Source: Adenophora triphylla var. japonica (lineage: Eukaryota; Streptophyta; Magnoliopsida; Asterales; Campanulaceae). From it: DNA of 64,000 nucleotides. Below are positions 1 through 10,867 of the stretch, piece by piece; the stretch's first letter is position 1, and every line of letters starts with the position of its first letter. Made by a program: the position numbers and the translations under genes. The notes below the pieces were generated by a model, which was not told the DNA's origin, did not search any database, and saw nothing but the letters and a program-made list of their open reading frames with translations. The DNA lies in contig JAFEMH010001288.1 of assembly GCA_022495995.1 (NCBI GenBank), forward strand, positions 372,001-436,000. Reading direction: 5' to 3'.

Positions 1-44
1 CTCTAGTGACCTCTGAGGGATCTATTTCTCCTGAACCCGAAACG

Positions 45-1076
45 TAGGGATGGCAACGGGGCGGATACGGGGCGGGTTTGACCAAAACCGTACCCGCCCC
101 TCAAAGAACCCCCCTAGTAGAACCCGCCCCGCCCCGCCCGAAGAACCCGCATCCGCCCGCCCGCCCCGCACCACAGTCTATCACATGAATACTCAAGCCA
201 AAGACACTTGCTACTTGCTATTCAACAGCGTTGACGAGAAATTAAGGAAATAAGGAGAAAATAAATTTAACTAAACAAGAATGTTTTCTTTCCCCTTTCC
301 CAGTTCATACTCCATGGATAACAGCTTAAACCAAAGTCAAACAGGCACTTTGTTATCTCCATCCCAAAATTGACCACACACAACCCCCCCCCAAAAAAAG
401 GTAACTTTTATTAATAAAAAAGCATTTCCAAGAAACTAAAACAAAAGCAGCAGGGATCATCAGAATCAACCGATCTTTAACAAACAAACAACCATTGAAG
501 ACAATAAACCTCAAATTACAAAATTTCAAGTCAAAAACAGAAATGTTTTGTCATAAAAAGGCGGAATTCGCGAGTAAACAAACGTACCTTGATATTGAGG
601 AGAGAAAATCACACCAATTTTAGGGAGAGAGATGGGAGGGATGGGCCGGAGGAAGACGTAGAAGCGGCGGCCAGAGGAGGTCGTGGAAGCGGCGGCGGCG
701 GAGTGGAAGTCGCCTGAGAGAGGAGCCGGCGTGGGTTGGGTATCTAGCGCTAGCGCCGCATTCTCTAAGGCTCTAACCCTAGAAATCGATTTGAGATTGA
801 GATGATGAGAGAGAAAGTGAAGCCGTATAGAAAATAGGGGACTGGGAGTCTGGGGGTTTACGGGTAAGGGTAATAATTAATTAAAATGGGTGAGGGATAT
901 TATAGTAATTATATATATAATAAGTATGCGGGGCGGGGCGGGGCACCGCGGGTTGAGGGGTGAAACCGAACCCGCCCCGTGACCCGCCGGGTTTTCAAAA
1001 AATGCTACCAAACCCGCCCCGCTACGGTGCGGATCGTCCCGGATACGGATCGGGTTCGGACAAATTGCCATCCCTA
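45..1076. mobile_element. Non-autonomous hAT-type DNA transposon (1032 bp)
   Basis: The ends are inverted repeats that begin TAGGGATGGCAA at 45 and end TTGCCATCCCTA at 1076. The subterminal regions are GC-rich and inverted relative to each other (runs of GGCGGGTTT and AAACCCGCCC). The flanks carry an exact 8-bp duplication, CCGAAACG, at 37-44 and 1077-1084, which is the hAT signature. No transposase is visible inside. The interior (about 590-840) read on the minus strand looks like a plant gene 5' region: pyrimidine-rich leader, GCC-rich segment, and a donor-like CAAG/GTACGT near 585. It may be a captured host fragment. The element sits inside the gag gene of a gypsy retrotransposon, so it is younger than that element. 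Confidence 0.88.
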
Positions 1077-2230
1077 CCGAAACGCACACTCGACCACAGA
1101 CCCTCTCTTTCGGTTCCCCTTTGTTATCTCTTTTGATACCACCTCCTTGACCCTTTGGACCGGCACCCGAAGCTAACCTCTGACGAAATGCAGGACAATT
1201 TTTCTTGTAGTGCCCCGCTCCTCCACAATTCAAACATTTCCCTTGCTTACTCCAACACCTGTCTTCAGTGTGACCCATCTTCTTGCAATATTTACACATC
1301 ATCCCATACTGTTTGGGTACTGGCCTAGACGAAGAAGCTACCACAAGTTTCTCTCTCATCCTTCCTGAAGTTAAAGCTCTTGGCTGATCTCCAATGACTT
1401 TGGATCCTTGTCCTAGATACTTTGGCTTATCTCCAATCTCACCTTCCAATTTCCCACTATTTTCCTCCATACCATTCTCGATCTTATAAGCTCTCTAAGG
1501 CTGTCTGATAATTGGTGAAGCCATCAATCCCAAATTTCTTCCTAAACTCAATCCTCAAACCTTTTATAAACCTATGAACTCTTTTCGCTTCATACGATAC
1601 CAAATGAGGGCAACTTCTAGCTAATTCCTCAAACTTACATACCCGATTCACCGTCATGATCCACTTGTTCTAGTCCTAAGAATTCGACCTCCTTCTTGTC
1701 CCTTGTAACCATCGAAACGAAATAATCCTCGAACCTCGTTTGGTGAAATTATCCCAAGTCTCGGGGCGTATGGTCCCGCTCCCAACTTTCCTTCAATATT
1801 CGCCACCACCGATCACCTAAACCTTCACATTTAAACAAAACATACCTAACTTTCTCCTTGTTGGGACTTCCTATAACCTCAAAAAATCCTATTCATTTCT
1901 CGCTAACCATTTTTACGCCTTTAACGGGTTCGGACCTCCGTTAAAGCTCTGGGGTTCATCTTCACAAATCTTTCCAATCCATCACTTTGACATCCTTCAT
2001 GTTGATTCGGAACCGATCCTCTAGTCTCCATATCTGTACAAACTTCCCCTGAATAATTTCATCATCCCTTCATTCTGAATTTCACCTATATCCATATCTC
2101 CTTCAATTTCTAGAACCTTCCGCTGATCATCCTTACTTCCAGCCACTAGAACGAACTCCTGCATAAAACACTCGACGTCAATTTCCACACATTCCCCTTA
2201 GTTTAGACATCTACCCTTGACCTCTAAACT
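1077..2230 (-). pseudogene. Ty3/gypsy gag gene, decayed and interrupted
   Basis: Read on the minus strand, this stretch encodes the capsid/nucleocapsid (Gag) region of a Ty3/gypsy retrotransposon. Two zinc knuckles of the form CX2CX4HX4C are visible, CKYCKKMGHTEDRC and CLNCGGAGHYKKNC, at about 1195-1305. They are typical of the RNA-binding nucleocapsid part. Upstream (1490-1760) reverse translation gives retrotrans_gag-like pieces in several frames, such as an RVHRFIKGLR segment, so the frame is broken. The open frame at 877-1470 is a chimera: its last part runs into the inserted hAT element. The gag continues to the left of that element (1-44) and off the window. Direction and position relative to the LTR (2245-5004) fit the order LTR, primer site, gag. 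The element is not expected to be functional. Confidence 0.8.
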
Positions 2231-2244
2231 AAGCTCGATACTAT
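2231..2244 (-). other. Primer-binding site, degenerate (initiator tRNA-Met type)
   Basis: Immediately inside the LTR end the minus strand reads ATAGTATCGAGCTTA. This resembles the initiator-Met tRNA primer site of plant gypsy elements (TGGTATCAGAGC plus flanking bases), with several changes. Its position between the LTR terminus and gag is as expected for a 5' LTR on the minus strand. Confidence 0.6.
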
Positions 2245-5004
2245 TGTGAGCACCCCAACCCGGACCTAACACGTGTCCCGAGCTAAGGGAGCTCAAACTA
2301 AGAAAAACCATCTCAATTTTTAAAACATTTATTTGCCTTTAAAAGAAAACCACCTTTCAATCTTACAATTTTAAAATCAATTAGTAATATCTCTACTTAG
2401 AGGAAATCCAACCATAACTTTAATAAACCGATATCTGATCAAATACATTGGAAACCTTAATTAACATCTGTTTAACAAAAGGGTTTTCCATACAAAATCT
2501 ACACGAGGAATACTTAACAAATACTCCTAACAACCCACTCCTATACTTAACTTGTCAAGCCCCGTAAGCAAAGTCCACAATGATACCCCGACCTCACCTG
2601 GTTCGGTTCACCTGTCTCGGAATCTAAAACAAGAAGGGAGAGGGGTGAGAATAAATCTCAATGAGCTATTATGGATGCAAAGAAGATGCCATACAAGATG
2701 CAACACGTAGCATGGCAACACTTAACACATTAGGAAAGCGGTAAACACCTTACGTTACCTCATTTTACCTTTTCCCGTCTGAACAATAATTCGTACAACG
2801 TGGGAGTAAAACTCCACTCTTTGGTGAACTGCCCTACGCACATTCACCGCTTATAGGTCTCATACCCCGTAGATCCATATAAGAAAAACAGGATACATAT
2901 ATGACCCCTATATTTAGAGTATCATATACTATCATCGCCATCGCAGAGAGCCGTTGGCTTCATACAGAGCATTCCCTGTTTCTCCTAATCGCAGCAGTAT
3001 GTAAAGGCTACTTATCGCTCGGCACGGTAGCAGCTTGCACCCATCCCGTGGCCACAGAGTGGGGAAGGGTCACCGGTATGACGAACCTTCAATCACTTAT
3101 TGAACAAATCAATAATTGATTGAAATCCATCATACCCACCCGAACATAAACACGCTCAAGCACATAATAGATACTCGAGATAATCCACAAAACGGGATAA
3201 CAATATAATAACATGGTAATGTATACTCATGCTAAACCGAACCATAGTACAACAATTCATGTAATACACAATGCATAATATCACCAATGCATATGAACTC
3301 AATTAAGGTAACAATATAACCACATAATCCACACCGGATACAATACAATCATGTACCAATTAATCCACACCGGATACAACACAACAACTTGCCAAATAAT
3401 CCATACTTAGGGTATTAAGGTATACACCAAATTCAATGATTCCACAAATTGGGATAATAATGCCACAAGGAGATACATGCCCATTACCAATTAGTTCAAT
3501 AGTGAAACCTATGGCTTCTACACCATTGCAACTATTCACTAAAGATAGGGAGTGAGGCTACTATATATCATAAACCACTCTTACATAGTCATTATACGAC
3601 CTTGAATAACATTAATTAAAGTTCAAGTTCTATTTCCCAAATTGGAACTATTTTGGTGAAGTCACAAATCAAACCTATCAACCATTTTCGGGGCAATATT
3701 TAAACTACTTCCACAATTCCATTTTGATCACTTAAGATGTCATTGAGTAGCCAAAGTATTCTACTTTAATCTAGGTTAAAGAGATTTCATTTTTGGTTCG
3801 AGTTTGATTAGGTTTGAGCAGCTCTAAAATTGATACTTTGAAACCGGGCCGGGCACGACTCGCCCCCTGTGGCACGACTCGTGCCCCCTCGACCTTCCCC
3901 GAATCCGGCGTCCCCGCAAGGCACGACTTCCCTTTATCCCTAGTCACGACTCGTCCCATCCAAGGCACGACTCGTGCCACAGTGGCACGACTCGTGCCCC
4001 CGAACCTGCAATCTGCACGAATAAAATCCTTTAGTAACCCTAACCAAAATTGTCCCAAACCGATTTTCCCTTGTTTGTGAACTTATAAGGACTTCCTAAA
4101 CTTCATACACATTATACTAATTCATTTAAACCCCAAGATAACCTAAACCCAAATCAATTACCACTTAATTTCCAACCCATTTTACTTCCATTTTTCATGA
4201 TTTACCATCTTAATCCAACTCCACACATTTTCTTACACTCTTAATCATTTCCTATGAACAACAACAATATTCCATAACATTAACTAATTACTCAACTCCA
4301 AGAAGACTTCCAAGACATGTAACAACCATTACAACATCAAGAACAACAATGGATAGTTCATGAGCACATAAATGAAAAGAGGTCATAACAACTCACTTTT
4401 GGATTTTATAAGGAAATGTTGATCTTTCTAGCTAGATGACTTCCTCTAGGTGATCCAATTCCAATGGTGCTCCTAGACTTGATTTTTGGTGAAGAAATGC
4501 TTGACTTCAAGGCTTGGGCAAAGAGGACTTCAATGGAGGTTCTCTCTATTTTCTCTAGGTTGAAGAAGAAGGATGAATGAAGGAGAAGGAGGTAATGTGA
4601 GGAGGGTAAAGGAGGGGGGAGAGGGGCCGGATATGGGGGAGTAAGAGGAGGGGATGGAGGTGCCACTTGGCATGCTAGGAAGGAGCAAGACCAATGGCCC
4701 CCCCTTCAAGAACTTTAAAAACCCATGGCTTTCATCCTTTTTAATTTAAAATAAATCCTTAACCCAAAATTCATCCTACTCAAATAACCTCCTTGCACTA
4801 TTTATCTTATTTCCCTTTTTCTTATTTCCCCAAATTTCTTTATTTAATATCCAATAAATTCTCAAAAGATTCCAATCTTACTACTCACCCAATTTATCTT
4901 AATTTACGAATTTAAAGACATGATTGAACACAAAAAGCTAGCATAAATATTAAAAGCATCTAATATAATATTAAAAATAAATGCCTAGGGTTGGGGTCGT
5001 TACA
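2245..5004 (-). mobile_element. 5' LTR of Ty3/gypsy retrotransposon (2.76 kb)
   Basis: On the minus strand the LTR starts TGTAACGACCCCAACCC at 5004 and ends GCTCACA at 2245, so it has TG...CA ends. It is followed by a primer-site-like sequence and then gag. A TGTAACGACCCC start and an LTR of 2-4 kb are seen in chromovirus (Tekay/Del-like) elements; that lineage call is inference because no integrase or chromodomain is in the window. The LTR contains a cluster of near-perfect palindromes (arms GGCACGA/TCGTGCC) at 3871-3998. No second LTR is in the window. Short open frames inside it show no recognisable protein. Confidence 0.72.
3852..3998. repeat. Cluster of short palindromes inside the LTR
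   Basis: The 15-base sequence GGCACGACTCGTGCC, which has 7-base inverted arms around one central base, occurs intact at 3871, 3964 and 3984. Partial copies lie at 3852 and 3920. The local GC content is much higher than the rest of the LTR. The function is unknown; it could form hairpins in RNA or be a protein-binding site. Confidence 0.85.
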
Positions 5005-6060
5005 ATTACTTTTGCCAAATGAAGAAAACATAGGAAAAAACACTATTGCTTTTCTGTATATATGTATTACTTTAATGTATACAAACTATTACTTTATATA
5101 CATACAATTATTACATTATGTTATAGTAACTATTATTTTTCACAAATCGAAAAAAAAAACAAAATTAAATTTTTTTTTTTGGCCCATGAGAGGCTGCCAC
5201 GTGTCAGGGTCGGACCCATGGGTCCTGGAGCAATTTTTTTTTTCTCTCTCTCTCTCTCTCCCTCTGCCACTGACACAGTCACACCTTCTACTTCACACTT
5301 CATCGTCTTCCTCAATGCACCTTCACCAATTTCCCTAATCCCCTTTCTCATTCTCTATTTCGCCCAATTATTCTCAGTTTCTAGGGTTTTAACACCCTGC
5401 ACATTCTCATTGTGCATCCGTAATGGACCTCCACATCTTCCTCAATTTGTCACTATTCCAAGCCTTGGTGCCCTAGATTGGTTAAATTGATCTCCGGGGA
5501 CTCTTAAGTGTTGAATGGTCGGAGCCGTCGATCGTGGGTTCCATGAACTGTGCGGATTCGGAACCCCGACCAGTTCTCGGACCGGCGGGCAACAAGGCCA
5601 GATCAGTGGTTGAGCTGCGTAAGCTGGTTTCTAAACCGAAGAGTAAAGTGGAGAAGCCATGGGTCCTGGAGCAAATTTTTTTTTGGGCGGGTCATGGTAT
5701 GAATCCGACCCGTCTCATGGATGAGACGGGTATTCTTGTTCTCACCTAAGTCTTTGTCTTCTCTCAAACTTTATTTTTCATACTCACAACATTTTTTTTT
5801 CTTAATTCTCGTTCATTCAATTTTACTAACAATTGTTGATGCACAGAGGGATTAGATCCTTTCAACCGCATACCATTAATTATAATTAATAACTAGTAAG
5901 TTTTTTGAGTTTAAAGTCCTAAAAATTAATTTCTTCTATTGTTTATTTTTTACTAAAATTTTATAGTCAAAATTTTTGTAAAAAAATTAGAAATAGATTT
6001 TTTTTTGAAAGAATAGAAAAGCAATTTAGTCAAATAAATATTAATAAAAAATAATTATAA
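5005..6060. other. Non-coding, repeat-like region with a 25-bp direct repeat
   Basis: No gene can be supported. The sequence CATGGGTCCTGGAGCAA followed by a T run occurs at about 5216 and again at about 5658. Between the copies is a coding-looking plus-strand stretch (5540-5660; residues MNCADSEPRPVLGPAGNKAR and on) that I do not recognise. It could be a fragment of a gene carried by a mobile element. Near 5710 there is a small GACGGGT/ACCCGTC-type inverted motif. From 5760 to 6060 the DNA is AT-rich with no visible structure. Confidence 0.5.
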
Positions 6061-6178
6061 ATATATACTCCCAAAACACAAAATACACTACCGAGATATG
6101 CGGACCCATATTCAGGAATCAGAAACCCGAAAATAGTCGGTTTTGAATGTTACTTGACGCAGGGTAGAAAATACCACC

Positions 6179-6189
6179 ACATATAAAAT
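6179..6189 (+). promoter_or_regulatory. Likely TATA box of the GLTP gene
   Basis: CATATAAAATG lies about 30 bases before a CT-rich leader (CTCTCTCTCT at 6199) typical of plant transcription start regions. The first coding exon is at 6744 and is preceded by a splice acceptor (GCAG at 6727-6730), so a 5'UTR intron lies between. Confidence 0.5.
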
Positions 6190-6743
6190 GAAACTCAACT
6201 CTCTCTCTCTGCCTGACTGTTACGCGACTCAACACACACACTAACTCGGAAGTTCTTCACTCCTAAAAGGTCCGACCTCAATTCTTCTTATCTTTCATTT
6301 GCTTAGATCCATCTTCCATTTCTGCTTATTCCTATCTTGATTTTCATTTCAATTCCTCACCTTCGCCATTGGATCAGATTTTTACTGAATTTCTTGTGCA
6401 AGTTATGAATTCGATCCTGTTAAAATTTTCAATTATTATTTGATTTTTGTGTTATACTAACAATAAATATAATTCATAGGAAATTCTTGGAAATCCTTAT
6501 GAATTTTTAATAAAGCTAGCACTTTTCCCCCAATTAATTTTAATAGAGGATGAACTGTTGTATTTTATTTTTCTTTAAAATTGATCAATTCAATTTCTCA
6601 ACCAATGATTCAATGAGATCTTCAATTCAGTCTAGGCTCCTTTTAGTTTGCGTTGAATGTATGATTACTGATATGTTAACTATTTCTTTCTTTATACATA
6701 AAAAAAAGATCTTACTTCTTCTATTTGCAGTAGTGCATAAGAA

Positions 6744-9700
6744 ATGGAAGGAACAGTGTTTGCTCCTGCTTTAGAAGGAATGAAACATGTCAAGTCTGGT
6801 GAAGGAGAAATGCTTACTAAGCCTTTCCTCGAAGTATGCAAACAGATATTACCCGTTATCGGTATGGTACTACTTTTGAGCGGGACAACATTCTCATTAT
6901 TATGCATTCTATGAGTTATTTAAATCTCTCACGTTTTCTGTTAGCTGATTCATATGTTCTTAATCATGAATTTCCATTTCCCCCACCCCAAACGGAGAGT
7001 CCCCGGTTCTAAAATTATAGTTTCAGGCACCCTCGTTGTCAAAAATACAACTTACTAGGACTCAGAGGTTTGGTTATAATCACCTTCATCAAAGAAAATA
7101 AAGGACTTCTTAAAATGATGATTCTCTTTTCAAAAATGAATTCTCCAAATGGGATATATGAAGTGTCTTTCACTGCACGGTGACCAAAGCCATCTCATCT
7201 ATTAGGTTTATACTTGATAACTTAATTATGTTGTACTGATACTAATTCCAAGGTTTAACAGGTTTTTAGTTCATCGATGTCGTATGTGATTTCCTAGTAG
7301 GAGTATTTCTTACGAGGTCTTGCCAAAAGATTTTTCTGGAAGCGAGTTTAAGATGGATTTCAGATGTCTTTGATTGTGTTATGGGCAATTAGTTCATTTT
7401 CCATTCTCACATTCCACATTGTTTCAATATATTGTAGTGAGACATGGTAAATGTTGAGTGTAAACTACCCAAGCCAAATTGCTACATACTTCAACACTAC
7501 TGTTGTTCTTCACAGCATGTTCAGTCATTACAATCTAGAGCCACAAATGTCGCATTGCTAAGTATTAGATGTTAATTGTGTTTGTACACGAATGCCCATT
7601 GAAAAACTCATTGAAACAATACCATGGTTTGTTCATCTATAATTACAAATCAAGTAAAGAGTTTTCTAGCAATGATTAGAGATTAATGATTTAGATTCAA
7701 AGAATTTTGATCTTTTGGTGCCGCAGCTGATTTTCTAAATCCTAATATTGTATGACATCTGAGAAAGAAAGTATAGTTCTATAATTCTTTTCTTATCAGC
7801 AAAAAGAAGGAGAGTATAGTTTCCTTGCACAGCTTTGCAGCTAATAAATTAGGTGCATAAATAGAGACACATGCCTAGGTCGTAGTTCAAGTTTCACTTT
7901 CTCAAGTTCATTTCAAACGGTCAGATATCTGTTGAGTTGCATTTGTAGGTAGACTGTGTCTATTGATCTGATGATGGGGGAAGTTTAATAGCTACTCTTT
8001 TACACTACGATGTCAAAGTTAAATTGAAAGATTGGTTCATTTTCCATGTTCATAATATGTTTGTTAGAAATGTTCAGAAGCTTACTTCTTGCTGGTTCAT
8101 TGACATTTTTAAATCATGCTTTCTTATCATTTTCTACCTAGGAAATTTTCTGATAAAAATCGTATCTCTAGTTTTGGTATTTTTCCTCTACTTCCTTTCC
8201 CCCTTTTTTTTTCTTGAACAAATAATTAGTTGCCTACTTAATATTGTTTCTGACAGACAAGTTTGGAGCTGCAATGGCACTTGTGAAATCTGATGTCGGT
8301 GGTAATATAACGGTAAACACTTTACCTTTTCCAAATGTTTTCATGGCCTATCAAAGTTACTCCTTTGTTTTACTCCGTATTTCGTAGAACTGTATGGTGT
8401 CCACCTCTTAGTGGAAGGATGTTGTTCATCTTCCCAGTTTATCAATCAACGAAAACTATATGCACTTTGAACACACAGTCCATGTGTGAGGGAGAGAACT
8501 ATGGGTGATGGTTTGGTTGCAATATCAGCTTCCTTTTTCGCTCCATGATTACTTCGACCTGTCTACCTGAATAAACGGGCACATGCATAATTTTTTCCAT
8601 TTTGACCCTGGCAAATTGTGGATTTTGACTATGTTCATATCTATATAGCTGGATAGCTGAACCTGAATTTCTGTTGCAGTTTCTTTTTTACCTTAGTTAT
8701 AAGTATTCCAACTTCAATTGTAGTTGTAAAATTTGGATACTGCTTTTGTCTAACCTGTGTCTGCTTATTTATCTAGAGGTTGGAAACCAAGTATCTTTCC
8801 AGTCCAGCAGAATTTAATCACCTGTACAGCTTGGTTCGCGTGGAAGTTGAAGCAAAGACCGCAAAAGCTTCATCCAGTTGCACTAATGGGCTTCTTTGGT
8901 TAACAAGGTGAGCATTATTCCCACAATACCACTTCATACCTTCTGGATTTGAATCTGATGCTTTGATGTGCTTGAGTGATCATGAACTAATTTTACAGGG
9001 CAATGGATTTCATATTAGAATTGTTCCGGAACCTACTGGAGCATGCAGATTGGACCATGTCCCAAGTTTGCACTGATGCCTACAACAAGACACTGAAAAA
9101 ATGGCACGGCTGGCTTGCCAGTTCAAGTTTCACGGTAAAACTTCCTTCTGTCTGAATAACTTCTTGGGATGTTTTAGAGAAATGATGGAAATTTCTTTTG
9201 GGTGGTTTCACCTTATGTTAAGATAGAAGTTGCACATACTGAACTAAAATTGGAAAGTAATGAAGAAATATTACCAAGAACACCTTTGTTATAACTTATT
9301 ATATTTCTCAGTTTCTTTAACAACATTATTTCCGGGGTTTTTTTTCTTTTTTTGAGCAACCAGGCGGATATTCGTTTTGTCCATAAATCACAAATGAAAT
9401 CACAAAGTTGATTTAATCTGTGTAGCTGACCCATTTAAAGTTCCTTTATGTTTTGCCTTCTGAATATCTGCTGCTTGTCCTAAACTGGACTTACAGCTTG
9501 CAATGAAGCTTGCCCCTGATAGGAAGAAGTTCATGGATGTTGTAGGGGGAAACGGAGACATTAATTCAGATATTGAGAAATTTTGCACGGCCTTCACACC
9601 TCTTCTTCAAGAGAACCACAAATTCCTGGTAAAATTCTCTCACACCGGATTTCTTTGCTTGCCCCTTTAAGCTCCATTAGATTATTCCGTCTTTTTCTTG

Positions 9701-9766
9701 ACGAAATTTTTGGATGGTTTTCTGCTGCAGGCTAGTGTTGGTCTGGATGATTTGAAAGCATCTTAA
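6744..9766 (+). CDS. GLTP1: Glycolipid transfer protein, GLTP1-like (six coding exons)
   Basis: Coding exons are 6744-6861, 8257-8312, 8777-8907, 8999-9134, 9497-9628 and 9731-9766, giving 202 residues, the length of Arabidopsis GLTP1. The start MEGTVFAPALEGMKHVK matches the plant family. The GLTP fold's sugar-headgroup residues are visible: D52 and N56 in the KSDVGGNITR segment (R59 where human GLTP has Lys), W99 in LLWLTRAMDF and H138 in KKWHGWL. The protein is cytosolic, has no signal peptide, and in this family moves glycosphingolipids or glycosylated ceramides between membranes. All introns obey GT-AG. A non-coding first exon is likely (promoter about 6180, acceptor at 6730). No frameshift is seen, so the gene looks intact. 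Confidence 0.95.
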
Positions 9767-10600
9767 TAAGCCAAGAAAGGGGATTTGATATTTTCAACTA
9801 AATTTGGTGGAGTTTTTATGCCCCAGGCAAATACAACAATAAGAAACTATGCTCTTTGTCTTTAACTATTGTCTTAAATCTTTCCATTCGAAAATGAGTA
9901 CTTTGTTTTAAAGGCAAGACGTTTCAGGTTTTGACCCACGACAACATCCGAAAAGTCAACTCTCATATACATTACGGAGTTCTCCCTCCGGCCCATCCAA
10001 CTTAGGATTTTCTCTCTCGGTAACGGGAATTAAGAAATACTAATAAGAGGAGAGTGAATGAGTGATACGCCCAAAATGGCAAATTGTTCTAAATCGGATG
10101 AGACTGGGGGAGTATATGCTTAGGACAATATATTTCGAAAAGTCAACTCAATCTATGTTTAGAATTTGAACGACAAAGACGCAAGCACCATTACAGACCT
10201 CACTGCAATTTTTGTGGTGGTGGAAAATTATCCGCTTAGGTCGGCAAATATTCATTTGAGACTCCTTAAACCAGTTCTATAATTAGGAAAATGATTGATA
10301 GGAAGTACATTTAATTTGAATTTCGTAAAAAAAAAAATGGAAATTTAATTTCTTTGGAGCTGAATTGTCGAAATTCTTATGGTTGTGTTTGCAAGGGGCA
10401 TAACAACTAACATTTCATCTCCATTGAATGAACATAAGGTTTGGTTAAACAAGCATTTGCTGCTTGGAAGTAGGGTTACTATTTCCAAGCAAAACCTTTT
10501 TTTCTCATCATCAACAACAAAAACACCCATAATTTTCCCTACTTTTCTCTTGCTCTTGAATTGAATCTTCTTCTTGTCACATACGAGACTACGCATAAAA
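9767..10600. other. Intergenic; GLTP 3' end and a degenerate MITE
   Basis: The first 150 bases are probably the GLTP 3'UTR. From about 9975 to 10115 the sequence starts with a CTCCCTCCGGCCC-like end and finishes GGGGGAGTA. It contains the GAGAGTGAATGAGTG motif shared with the Stowaway copies elsewhere in this window, so it is probably a decayed Stowaway copy. The rest (10120-10600) is AT-rich and shows nothing clear. Confidence 0.5.
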
Positions 10601-10867
10601 ATTGCATTTTATAACTAGGAGGCGAGCAAAATTTAAGCTTGTTCGTTGTGGAGACGGATAAATTAATCGAGAGCTAGAGTTTGATTTTTTTTTTTCTGTA
10701 AGGTTAATTTCCTTTATTTTGTATATGATTGATTGTATTATTCAATTGTTTGTTTATTTTATTTTTGGTGATATGTTTCAGGTGTAAAAGTCTATGGTGA
10801 AGACTTGTTAGTGACAAGAAAGAAGATTTCATTTGGAATATAATAGGGAATTTTGCAATCAATAAAC

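Noticed and set aside
877..1470. A single 197-residue protein with zinc knuckles
   Set aside because: The last third is hAT element sequence read through the insertion junction at 1076; it is a chimera.
2901..3119. Small gene inside the LTR
   Set aside because: No family match, and it lies within an LTR with no sign of coding bias.
10345..10596. Small minus-strand gene near the RIC promoter
   Set aside because: It overlaps a plus-strand frame and has no recognisable family.
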